Source: Flavobacteriales bacterium UBA7443
Lineage (GTDB): Bacteria; Bacteroidota; Bacteroidia; Flavobacteriales_D; Sanyastnellaceae
Length of the DNA stretch: 14,556 bases
Reading direction: 5' to 3'
NCBI GenBank assembly: GCA_002477505.1
Contig: DLQB01000043.1
Span: 4,979-19,534, forward strand
Made by a program: the position numbers and the translations under genes. Below the pieces are notes generated by a model. The model saw only the letters and a program-made list of their open reading frames with translations, did no database searches and was not told the DNA's origin. Positions within the stretch are counted from its first letter, which is position 1, and every line of letters begins with the position of its first letter. Shown here piece after piece: positions 1-7,599 of this stretch.

Positions 1-669
1 TTGGAATATTTCTTCCCGAAACAAGCGATTGATTTGTTCGAGCAAACGGTCACGGACCTGATCGATCAACGCCAAGGCACCTTGCTGTCGGTGGGTGTGG
101 TGTTGTTGGTTTATTACGCCTCCAACAGTGTCAATTCGATCCTGAGGGGATTTGGAGAAAGCCCACACGTGCCGGGCAAGCCAAACTGGTTGCTGTTCCG
201 GTTGCTTTCCGTGGGCCTCATGCTGCTGTTGTCTGTTCTGCTGGGAATTGCGGTGTTTCTCATTGGTTTTGCTGGAGACTTAGTGCAATGGGCCGAAACG
301 AAAAACCTACTGAACACCGACGATATTCCATTGCTCATGATGGCCCGATGGACGTTGTCTTTGGCATTGATGTATGCAACGGTAGCCATTCTCTACAATG
401 CAGGCAATCGCATCAACAAGCGTTGGGAATGGTTTTCCATTGGCGCCTCTGCAGCGACGACATTGCTCATCATCGTCACTTTTGCGTTCTCGTGGTTCAT
501 TGGGCAGTTTGCTTCATACAATACCCTGTACGGATCCCTTGGCACACTGATGATTACACTTTTATGGTTGAATTCCAACAGTTCCATTTTATTATTGGGC
601 TTTGAATTGAACGCGGCGGTCCAACGGGCTCAGCGAGATGCCGAAAACACAGAAAACACGACCTTATGA
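1..669 (+). CDS. YihY/virulence factor BrkB family membrane protein (5' end missing)
   Basis: This is the C-terminal 222 residues of an integral inner-membrane protein. The frame is open from the first base; the TTG there is probably an internal Leu codon, because YihY/BrkB proteins are usually about 280-320 residues with six membrane segments, so 60-100 residues lie to the left. Five hydrophobic segments are visible at about residues 25-45, 65-92, 112-134, 145-170 and 177-203. The spacing and the GFELNAAV end of the last helix fit the family. The C-terminus is short and hydrophilic. The molecular role of the family is not firmly established; the old RNase BN name is a misassignment. The stop overlaps the start of the next gene (ATGA), so the two are probably co-transcribed and translationally coupled. 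Family assignment is fairly sure; function is open. Confidence 0.8.
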   Translation: MEYFFPKQAIDLFEQTVTDLIDQRQGTLLSVGVVLLVYYASNSVNSILRGFGESPHVPGKPNWLLFRLLSVGLMLLLSVLLGIAVFLIGFAGDLVQWAETKNLLNTDDIPLLMMARWTLSLALMYATVAILYNAGNRINKRWEWFSIGASAATTLLIIVTFAFSWFIGQFASYNTLYGSLGTLMITLLWLNSNSSILLLGFELNAAVQRAQRDAENTENTTL

Positions 670-1112
670 AATACTTCTCTCTATTGTTTGCTTGCGCCTT
701 TGCTTTGACTTCTTTCGCCCAAGACGCAAGTTCTGTTCTTGGAAAATGGAAAACGATTGACGATGAAACCGGACGCATCAAAAGCATCGTGGACATCACG
801 GAAAAGGATGGCCAATTGTTTGGTACGGTGATCGAATTGTTTCGTTTGCCGGAGGAGGATCAAAATCCCATTTGCTCAGATTGCGAGGATGATCGAAAAG
901 ACCAGCCTGCATTGGGCATGGAAATCGTTCGAAACATGGTCCAGGACGGAGCGGAATTGGAATGGGAGGATGGTACGATTTGCGATCCGAAAAATGGCAA
1001 AATTTACGATTGTGAAATGTGGCTCGACGAGGATGACTCCAATGTCTTGATGGTACGTGGATACATCTATTTCTTGTACCGTACCCAAAAATGGTTGCGC
1101 GCCGATAGCTGA
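666..1112 (+). CDS. DUF2147 family secreted protein
   Basis: A 148-residue protein. Residues 1-19 are a signal peptide with a Lys near the start, a hydrophobic core and an SFAQ end, so the mature protein of about 130 residues is exported. The mature part begins with a GKWKTIDDETG stretch and contains DPKNGKIYDCEMW near residues 104-116 and a GYIYFLYRTQKW end. These are typical of the DUF2147 family, predicted small lipocalin-like beta-barrels. It has four Cys in two pairs (ICSDC near residues 68-72; one at about 102 and one at 112), which could form disulfides in the periplasm. No enzymatic role is established for the family. The ATG overlaps the stop of the upstream YihY-like gene by 4 bp, so the start is well fixed and coupling is likely. 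Confidence 0.85.
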   Translation: MKYFSLLFACAFALTSFAQDASSVLGKWKTIDDETGRIKSIVDITEKDGQLFGTVIELFRLPEEDQNPICSDCEDDRKDQPALGMEIVRNMVQDGAELEWEDGTICDPKNGKIYDCEMWLDEDDSNVLMVRGYIYFLYRTQKWLRADS

Positions 1113-1113
1113 A

Positions 1114-2592
1114 TCAAGGCCACCATGGGAGCCGATGCTTGATGGCGCTCCGCAGTTCTGGGAAGAACCCCAAAACGTAGAATGTCACGAGGCAAATCCC
1201 TGAGGCAAGCGCGCCCAATGCAATGGCCTCGAAGAGGGGCGGTGCGCCTAAGGTGCCGGCTTCCCAGTTGAAGAACCAACCTACGGTGAGTGCAATCAAG
1301 GACATCGGAAGGATGGACCATGTGAAGGGGTGCACGCGGAATTTTCTCCATACGACCAAAAGGCGCCAGGTATTATTCCAGAGCACGGTTCCAAGTGTGG
1401 CGAGGGCCGCCCCGGCAATTCCCATGTCAAGGATGACCAGAAAGAGGTAATTGGAGAACAGGGTGAAAATCACCAAACCCAAGTTAATCGGTAGCATGAT
1501 TCGGTAGTGCTCGCTGAATCCAAGGTGGGAATTGTTGCTCGTATTCAATCCGGACACAATTTTTGACAGGCCAATGCACAAGAATACGATTTCCAACCCT
1601 CTATATTTTTCGGGCAGAAGCAATTGAAATGGTTGAAATCCCGCCCAAATTCCGGCCATGATACTGGCCATGAGCAAAAAGTTGACCCGAGCAGAATTTT
1701 GACTCAGTTTTTGCATTTCTGCATTCGAACTGTTGTGGATTTTGGTGGCAACAATTCCCGAAACAATCCTTTGAGTGGCACGCATGGGCATGGCCACCAC
1801 AGAACCAATGAAAAACCCCATCGTGTAGACGGGCACTTCCTCGAGGCCGAGGTACATGCCAATCATGACATAATCCAGCTGATTGGCTATGATCGCCGCG
1901 CCACCAGCGAACAGACTGAACAGACTGAAGTTTGCGAGGGGCCGAAATTGCTTCCAATCAATCGTATCGCCGGTGCTGGGAATTGTTCGTCGAGCAGAAA
2001 ACGCCAGTAAGATCAACGAGATGGCCCATGAAGCGATATAGGCCGGAATGAAATATTCCAATGGCAGGTGGCCAAGGAGAAGGGCCCCGCCGAGCATGAG
2101 GTAACTTCCTTTTTGCCAAACTTCGTCGACCCAGGCAATCAGGCCCGTTTTCAACTTCAACGTGAGCAAGGCCCGAAACAAGGCCATTAAGCTCATGATT
2201 GCGATGATTGTGATGAATCCGCCCACGTTGTTTTTCAGAAGAATAGTATCCTGTTCAGACATTTGAGCGATCCAGGCCGGTCCCCATATGGAGATCATTG
2301 TGAGTCCTGCAACAATGCCAAATCCTGCAATTAACAGAATGGCTTTCAGGTGTTTTCCTTGTTCAGCCTGAGGATAGCGGCTTAGAAAGCGCAAAATGGC
2401 GGGAGGCGCGCCCAGCGGAAAGATCGACGAGCAAATCATCCCCCAGGATGTCATGATGCGCAATAGTCCCCACACAGCTTCGTTGCCTTCGAAAGCACGT
2501 GGCAAGACAAACATGGTATTTGCAGCACCGAGCATTAGCCCAATGCCCAATGCAATGGATGCCAAACCGGATTGTTTTGCAATGACGCTCAT
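1114..2592 (-). CDS. Polysaccharide/oligosaccharide flippase, MATE-like (Wzx/MurJ superfamily)
   Basis: A 492-residue, very hydrophobic protein with about 12-14 predicted membrane helices from the first residues to the end and short, often basic loops (for example SARRTIPS near residue 200, VVWRKFR near 416). The N-terminus, with a Gly/Ala-rich first helix followed by a second helix ending in GAPPAILRFLSRYP, matches Bacteroidota lipopolysaccharide-biosynthesis flippases. These move undecaprenyl-linked sugar units across the inner membrane. It is the last gene of the minus-strand operon: its ATG lies 6 bp after the stop of the nuclease gene, so any ribosome-binding signal lies in that gene's end. 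No glycosyltransferases lie beside it, so its substrate cannot be read from context. Its stop lies one base from the stop of the converging DUF2147 gene. The superfamily is sure; the substrate is unknown. Confidence 0.85.
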   Translation of the reverse strand: MSVIAKQSGLASIALGIGLMLGAANTMFVLPRAFEGNEAVWGLLRIMTSWGMICSSIFPLGAPPAILRFLSRYPQAEQGKHLKAILLIAGFGIVAGLTMISIWGPAWIAQMSEQDTILLKNNVGGFITIIAIMSLMALFRALLTLKLKTGLIAWVDEVWQKGSYLMLGGALLLGHLPLEYFIPAYIASWAISLILLAFSARRTIPSTGDTIDWKQFRPLANFSLFSLFAGGAAIIANQLDYVMIGMYLGLEEVPVYTMGFFIGSVVAMPMRATQRIVSGIVATKIHNSSNAEMQKLSQNSARVNFLLMASIMAGIWAGFQPFQLLLPEKYRGLEIVFLCIGLSKIVSGLNTSNNSHLGFSEHYRIMLPINLGLVIFTLFSNYLFLVILDMGIAGAALATLGTVLWNNTWRLLVVWRKFRVHPFTWSILPMSLIALTVGWFFNWEAGTLGAPPLFEAIALGALASGICLVTFYVLGFFPELRSAIKHRLPWWP

Positions 2593-2598
2593 GGGCTA

Positions 2599-5454
2599 TT
2601 AAAAGTATTCGGGCAAAGGATCGAGTACCGTGCAATACGCACAATACTTGGACTCGGTTTCATGTTCGAGCCCTGTATTTGTTTCATGCAACTCGTGTAG
2701 TTTTTGCGAAATCCAACGCAAGAGCTCGCTGGCATGCTGCTGTTCAATAAACGTTTGCCCATCGATGCTGAGCGGAATGAGGCCGGCGTGTGCGTTTTTC
2801 CCCGAGCGTATTCCGGCCCGGACCCGATCGATTTGGCCCGTTGCATCCGTTCGTTGACGCCCATCGGGACCGAGGGTTTCTAAGGCGATTGCCGCATACA
2901 TCAGCAGTTGCAGCGCTTTTCCAGACTTGCCCTCGTCTAATTTTTCCGTCCAGTTGCCTTTCAATTTTAGTTCGCGAGCTTCGACGGTACCGGTTTTGTA
3001 ATCGGTCACGACCACTGTGCCATTTTCATTGTCGATGCGATCGGCCATTCCGTGCAGGCGGATTTCAGAAAAATCCCACGGGTTGTCTCGAAACGTGTGT
3101 CCGATGCGAGCCTCCAATGAACCAATGGTCCGTTGTTCAACTTCTTCCAATTCGGCCATCTCTGCGCCAATGAGTTTCACCAAAGTGGCTTCTGCAATGG
3201 TGAGGTGGAGGTAATTTTCTCCCGTGGCGGTGAGTTCTTTATTGAAGTGTTCATCGACAGATGCTTGCAACAAAGGGGTGAGGTGTTGTTTGAAGTGAAG
3301 CAGAAGCTCACGCGTCAAGGGGCGGTCAATCATTTCGGTTAGCCCGTCCTCCAGGACTTGGTGGACGATGGTTCCAAAGGTGCCAGAATTCATTTCTTCC
3401 GTGAATTCACGGGGCTCGCTCAGCCTCAAGATGTACTGATAATAGAAATTCCGCTTGCAGGCCATGAATGAGTTCATAGCGGATGGACTGATGCCCCGTT
3501 GTGCCCATTCGTGCAATCGACCGCGTGCAAAGTCGTCCCATTCCACAGGGGCAATCTCGGGTCGAGGGTCGGGCAATGGCGCATAGACCGCTGTTTTTTT
3601 CAGGGGAAGCAAGTCCTTTCCGTTCGGCCGAAAGGCACGTTCAATTTGCAACAAATACCGACTTTTTTCAGCGGATTCATCCTCAGCCCGGTACACCATA
3701 TGCAACTCATTGGCTTGGTTCATCAGCCGATAGGTGTAGTACGCGTAGATTGCTTCTTTCTGATGGCGGTTGGGAAGTTTCCAGATTGCGCGCAGATCAA
3801 ATGGAATGAAACTATCCGGGACACTGGTTTTGGGGAGGTTTCCTTCGTTGCAATCCAATAAGATCACCCGTTCAAAGTCGAGCGCTCGGCTTTCGATGAG
3901 TCCCATGATTTGGAGGCCTTCTTCAGGTTCTCCGAGCAGGTCAATCCGGCTCGTGGCGAGGCTGGAAAACATCATGGACCAAACATCATTGGCGCTTTCC
4001 AATAAATCAAACTCTGCTTGAAAGCGGATCAACAGACCTACGGTACGCGTCACGCGCTCCCAGCCTACCAAGCTCCAAGGATCGGAGTGATCATTATTTT
4101 CGAGGGCACCGGCGAGACCAAGGGACCAGTGATTCAATGCGTCAAGCAGCCCCGTCGCATCGGAGGTGCGCAACTGCCCGAGGTCGTCGCAAAACCTCGC
4201 AAGCGTTCCATCCGAGTGTTCCTTCAATCGCTCCGCATTGATCCATGCCCACTTATTCTTGGTTGCGGCTTGCAGCACATTTGCCCCATCCATTTGGAGC
4301 GCATGGGCACCGAGTGCTTGTCGGGTGATGGATTCACTGAACAGCTGCTGCAAATCACTGAAATGCCATGCAGTCGTTGATTTTTGGACCATCGCGCGAA
4401 TGCAGAACAAGAATGAATGCGCAGGAGTGTCATTCCAGGACAGTCCCATGGTCACATTGTAGGCAGTTTGCATCCCTGTGGGGAGCGATTGCAAAAGCAA
4501 AGGGAGCTGCGCTCCATCGGGTAGAATCACAGCCGTCTTGCTCCATTCTTCCGGATGAATGGATTCCAAGACCTCCCGGACATATTGGCATTCCATGACT
4601 GAGCTGCTGCATGCAACCCGGTGAATGGTAGGAGGACTTTGGGCCAATCGGTTGGACAACGCATTCGGTGTGTTGGGAGCTCCCCATCCACCTTGCTCGC
4701 GGATGAAAAGTCCTGCCTCAATTTCCTTGGAATGCACATAACTCTCGTCACCATCCCAGACCCAAGTCAAAAGGTTTTTCGTTTCAAATTGCCGCAGGAA
4801 TTTGCGCTCAGCGGGTGTCAAGGCACTCAGCCCGGCGACAAATACATGGGCGTATGGGAGACCGGTTTGCTTTTCGGCTGCGGTTCGAGCAATGAGTCCG
4901 GCATAGCCCAGACCATGCTTCAAGAGCCGACGCTGAAATGCTTCATACAGCGGTCCCAATTGCAGGTACTGTTTCAAAAAAGAACGCTGTGCTTGGCCCA
5001 ATGATTTTTCGTCCGCAAAACTCCAATCTTCGATGCCCTCAATGTCACATAGGTTCTGGAAAACATTTGGCGCATCCAACAGGTGTTGATCAATTTCATT
5101 GAAGTCGCGGAGTGCAATGCGTCCCCACGGCATGAACGATTGAAACGAACGTGGATCGGCAGATCCTCCATCGTCTTCATGGATGTGCAGTGCTCTCCAG
5201 CAAGAAAACAATTCGGCCTGAGCGGCGAGTGGGTCTAGCGTGCTCATGCTCGTGCTTTCTCGCAGCACGTCACTGAGTGTTTTGACTTGCGGGAGCCATC
5301 CGCCTTCATTCATCATGCCTGCAAGGGTCCGCTCCAATTTGCGCGCTGCTCTGGAGCTTGGAACAATGACCAAGCACTGAGTGGGTTGTTCATGAGCCAG
5401 AACCAACTGAGCGGTTCGCTTTAAAAAGTGCAGTGGAGCGGAGGTTGGGTTCAA
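2599..5454 (-). CDS. AddB-like PD-(D/E)XK nuclease family protein
   Basis: A 951-residue protein of the size and layout of the Bacteroidota AddB-like family, expected to act in double-strand break processing with a UvrD-type helicase. The N-terminus has the VIVPSSRAARKLERTL motif (about residues 29-44) but no Walker A, so the helicase-like part is probably inactive. An ERVILLDCNEGNLPK motif sits near residues 524-538. The C-terminal nuclease domain shows H698 (in IVHQVLEDGL), D805 (MADRID), D818 and K820 (TDYKTG), fitting the RecB-type H-D-DxK active site. C666 (ACKRNFYY), C938 and C941 (YCAYC) match three of the four iron-sulfur ligands of AddB; the fourth is absent. The start is TTG: an in-frame stop lies three codons upstream (5461-5463) and the first ATG is at residue 46 or so, after the conserved motif. 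The TTG overlaps the TPR gene stop by 4 bp. No partner helicase gene is in view. Confidence 0.85.
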   Translation of the reverse strand: MNPTSAPLHFLKRTAQLVLAHEQPTQCLVIVPSSRAARKLERTLAGMMNEGGWLPQVKTLSDVLRESTSMSTLDPLAAQAELFSCWRALHIHEDDGGSADPRSFQSFMPWGRIALRDFNEIDQHLLDAPNVFQNLCDIEGIEDWSFADEKSLGQAQRSFLKQYLQLGPLYEAFQRRLLKHGLGYAGLIARTAAEKQTGLPYAHVFVAGLSALTPAERKFLRQFETKNLLTWVWDGDESYVHSKEIEAGLFIREQGGWGAPNTPNALSNRLAQSPPTIHRVACSSSVMECQYVREVLESIHPEEWSKTAVILPDGAQLPLLLQSLPTGMQTAYNVTMGLSWNDTPAHSFLFCIRAMVQKSTTAWHFSDLQQLFSESITRQALGAHALQMDGANVLQAATKNKWAWINAERLKEHSDGTLARFCDDLGQLRTSDATGLLDALNHWSLGLAGALENNDHSDPWSLVGWERVTRTVGLLIRFQAEFDLLESANDVWSMMFSSLATSRIDLLGEPEEGLQIMGLIESRALDFERVILLDCNEGNLPKTSVPDSFIPFDLRAIWKLPNRHQKEAIYAYYTYRLMNQANELHMVYRAEDESAEKSRYLLQIERAFRPNGKDLLPLKKTAVYAPLPDPRPEIAPVEWDDFARGRLHEWAQRGISPSAMNSFMACKRNFYYQYILRLSEPREFTEEMNSGTFGTIVHQVLEDGLTEMIDRPLTRELLLHFKQHLTPLLQASVDEHFNKELTATGENYLHLTIAEATLVKLIGAEMAELEEVEQRTIGSLEARIGHTFRDNPWDFSEIRLHGMADRIDNENGTVVVTDYKTGTVEARELKLKGNWTEKLDEGKSGKALQLLMYAAIALETLGPDGRQRTDATGQIDRVRAGIRSGKNAHAGLIPLSIDGQTFIEQQHASELLRWISQKLHELHETNTGLEHETESKYCAYCTVLDPLPEYF

Positions 5455-6116
5455 TCGGGGCTATTTGAACGGTTCAATTTAAAACCATTGCGAATGAAAT
5501 CAATGAATTCCCTGCGGCCTTTGGAAGTGGTCACCGCTTTTGAGACTTCAGACCACGCGGAGTTTTTATTCTGCACCTTGTGCTTTGGGGTTGGTGCCTT
5601 GTCCACGGCACTGTTTGGCTGTGACTCTGGTGTGGCATTCGTTTGCAGTGGAATTTGATTCTCGGTCAGCACTTGATCGAGCTGGTCAGCTGCCGCAAAC
5701 CGCTGCTTCGCAGACTCCATGCGGCCCAATTGTTCTTCCAAAAGTCCGAGGTTATTTTGGGTGATGGCATCGTCCGGGTCGAGTTCCAATGCTTTCTCAT
5801 AATCCGCAATGGCACCGCTAACATCCTTTAAGGCTTGCCGCATCCAGCCCCGTGCGGCGAACCGATAACCATAACCGGGCTGCAAGTTGATGGCTTGGGT
5901 GAGCACTTCAATGGCGTCATGCGCTCGGTCGTTGTGAAAAAGCGCTACGGCTCGGTCGTTGAGGAAATCGGGGATGGAATTCCAATGGTCTGATTCGTTC
6001 AGCGCATTGTCATAAGCAATCAGCGCACTGACCCATTGGCCTTGTTCTGCCGAAGAACGGCCTTGTTCGACAGAGAGATGCCCTTTGGGCGAAGATGCGT
6101 TATCAGAGGAAGCCAT
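5451..6116 (-). CDS. Tetratricopeptide repeat protein
   Basis: A 221-residue protein when started at the ATG ending at 6116. It has about four TPR units, near residues 13-46, 48-81, 82-115 and 116-149. The clearest is the third, with GAIADYEKALELDPDD followed by NNLGLLEEQLGR. Residues 150-185 are polar and Pro/Ser/Asn-rich, probably a flexible linker. The end, WSEVSKAVTTSKGRREF followed by IDFIRNGFKL, is a compact basic/hydrophobic tail that could be a docking segment. There is no signal peptide, so it is probably cytoplasmic and acts as a protein-binding scaffold; its partner is unknown. It is first in the operon with the nuclease and flippase and overlaps the nuclease start (TTGA). The frame stays open upstream to 6266, but that extension has no TPR-like features and overlaps the divergent murB, so it is not used. 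Confidence 0.8.
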   Translation of the reverse strand: MASSDNASSPKGHLSVEQGRSSAEQGQWVSALIAYDNALNESDHWNSIPDFLNDRAVALFHNDRAHDAIEVLTQAINLQPGYGYRFAARGWMRQALKDVSGAIADYEKALELDPDDAITQNNLGLLEEQLGRMESAKQRFAAADQLDQVLTENQIPLQTNATPESQPNSAVDKAPTPKHKVQNKNSAWSEVSKAVTTSKGRREFIDFIRNGFKLNRSNSPD

Positions 6117-6134
6117 GAAGGAATAATACTTGTT

Positions 6135-6142
6135 CAAAAATA
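6135..6142 (-). promoter_or_regulatory. Candidate Bacteroidota -7 element for the TPR-nuclease-flippase operon
   Basis: On the minus strand these bases read TATTTTTG, an exact match to the Bacteroidota -7 consensus TAnnTTTG. It lies 18 bp upstream of the TPR ATG, implying a very short leader of about 10-12 nt. I see no clear TTG/TTTG -33 box about 19 bp further upstream, so only half of the promoter is supported. No comparable element was found on the plus strand for murB in the same 80-bp intergenic region (6117-6196). Confidence 0.4.
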
Positions 6143-6196
6143 CAACGCCAATCGTACGCGTTTGTTTCCTCGATACATGCGAACTTGCTCGTGAAA

Positions 6197-7516
6197 ATGA
6201 TGATGGAATTTCCCCAATATCGGTTATTGGAAGGGGCGGAAACGCTTTATGTGATTGAAGGGCCACGTCACGCCGTTGAATTTCAGCCCCTCGGATTGAA
6301 GCAATGGATGCCTCATGCCCATGTGGCCACGGATTATCCGAGGTTTGTTTGGCTGCAAGAATTGCAGAATGAAACGGGACATGCCCGGGCCATCTCGCGG
6401 GAAGGGTTTTTGGAGCTCCTTCAGACCCGGGAAGTCCGAGGTGCGTCCAGCCAGCTGGGACGTTTTGTTGCAGAAGATGTGCATCGGAATCTGGATGTTA
6501 CTGCGGACGTAGCACTCCAAGAACGGACAACATTCGGTGTGCCCGCGGCCACGAAACGCCACGCCTTGGTGCATTCAGATGAGGAGGTGCGCGAGGCGCT
6601 GTTGATGTCTGTTGAAAAGAACTGGGAACCCTTGATATTAGGAGGTGGCTCGAATGTGCTGATGCACTCGGATTGGCCGGGTTTGACCATTGAGATGAAC
6701 ATCAAGGGGATCGAAGTCCTCAGCGATGATGGCAATCACATAGAAGTTGTTGTTGGCGCAGGGGAATCGTGGCATGCGTGGGTGTTACACGCTGTGAACG
6801 AAGGATGGAATGGACTCGAAAATTTGGCCCTGATTCCCGGTTCGGTTGGAGCATCTCCCATGCAAAACATTGGCGCGTACGGCGTTGAACTGAAAGACCG
6901 ATTTGCGTGGCTCGAAGCGATTCATCGGGGTACAGGAGAGCTTCGCCGATTCGACCATGCGACCTGTGAATTCGGTTATCGAGAGAGCATTTTCAAGCGA
7001 AGTGCTAGGGACCAATGGATCATTGTTCGCGTCGCATTTGCACTGGAGCGCAACGCGCCTTTGCACACGGATTACGGTGCAATTCAATCGGAATTAAAGC
7101 ATCTCTCTTCTCCTGATATTACCCACAAAGATGTTGCCGAGGCCGTGATGCGTATTCGAAGATCTAAATTGCCTGATCCGGCAGTATTGGGCAACGCTGG
7201 GAGTTTTTTTAAAAACCCCATCCTCGAAGCTCCAGCATTTCGATCTGTGATGTCAAAGACTCCCGAGGTTGTTCATTACGCCCTCGAAGATGGATCGTAC
7301 AAATTGGCTGCGGGTTGGTTGATTGAGCAAGCAGGCTGGAAAGGTTACCGACGAGGAGATTGTGGGGTACATGACCGACAAGCTTTGGTTTTGGTGAATT
7401 ATGGAGAAGCCACCGGTCAGGAAATTTGGCAATTGGCCCTCGACATCGTTGCCGATGTACAGCACAAATTTGGGGTTGAGCTGCAACCGGAAGTCAATCA
7501 ACTAGGAGCCCACTGA
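6197..7516 (+). CDS. murB: UDP-N-acetylenolpyruvoylglucosamine reductase MurB, N-terminally extended
   Basis: MurB is the cytoplasmic FAD/NADPH enzyme that reduces UDP-GlcNAc-enolpyruvate to UDP-MurNAc, the second committed step of peptidoglycan synthesis. With the ATG at 6197 the protein has 439 residues. Seen: ERTTFGVPA near residue 106, LGGGSNVLMHSDW at about 148-160 (FAD binding), VGAGESWHAWV near 185, IPGSVGASPMQNIGAYGVEL at about 211-230, YRESIFK at about 261-267, GNAGSFFKNP at about 332-341 with the catalytic-type Ser at about 336, and LQPEV near 429-433 with the C-terminal Glu. The YRxSxFK segment marks type I MurB, usually about 340 residues. The extra 95 or so N-terminal residues are not part of the known fold. 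Three tandem ATGs (6197, 6200, 6203) follow GTG at 6191 and TTG at 6185, so the exact start is uncertain. A GTG at 6479 would give a normal-length 345-residue enzyme, but the upstream part looks coding. Confidence 0.9.
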   Translation: MMMEFPQYRLLEGAETLYVIEGPRHAVEFQPLGLKQWMPHAHVATDYPRFVWLQELQNETGHARAISREGFLELLQTREVRGASSQLGRFVAEDVHRNLDVTADVALQERTTFGVPAATKRHALVHSDEEVREALLMSVEKNWEPLILGGGSNVLMHSDWPGLTIEMNIKGIEVLSDDGNHIEVVVGAGESWHAWVLHAVNEGWNGLENLALIPGSVGASPMQNIGAYGVELKDRFAWLEAIHRGTGELRRFDHATCEFGYRESIFKRSARDQWIIVRVAFALERNAPLHTDYGAIQSELKHLSSPDITHKDVAEAVMRIRRSKLPDPAVLGNAGSFFKNPILEAPAFRSVMSKTPEVVHYALEDGSYKLAAGWLIEQAGWKGYRRGDCGVHDRQALVLVNYGEATGQEIWQLALDIVADVQHKFGVELQPEVNQLGAH

Positions 7517-7519
7517 AAC

Positions 7520-7573
7520 GAAGCAAGCCCGACTGCTTCAATTGATGTGATCAACTGAGACAACCGGGCTTGC
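7520..7573. terminator. Inverted-repeat region between convergent murB and porP-like genes, possible bidirectional terminator
   Basis: The 83-bp gap between the two stops holds a perfect 9-bp inverted repeat, GCAAGCCCG (7523-7531) with CGGGCTTGC (7565-7573). In its 33-nt loop is a second small stem, TTGAT (7542-7546) with ATCAA (7550-7554). A competing stem, GAAGCA (7520-7525) with TGCTTC (7534-7539), shares the left arm. Position between convergent genes suggests termination of both transcripts, but there is no good U-tract on either side and the main loop is long, so a classical intrinsic terminator is not proven. Confidence 0.5.
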
Positions 7574-7599
7574 CTTGTGAATTCTGATCCGCTTAACTA

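Noticed and set aside
1..3. TTG at the first base as a real start of the YihY-like protein.
   Set aside because: The protein would lack the first membrane helix and the N-terminal third of the family, so the gene is better read as cut by the window edge.
6117..6266. Fifty-codon upstream extension of the TPR gene.
   Set aside because: It crosses the divergent intergenic region and the start of murB, carries no TPR character, and would place the candidate promoter inside the coding region.
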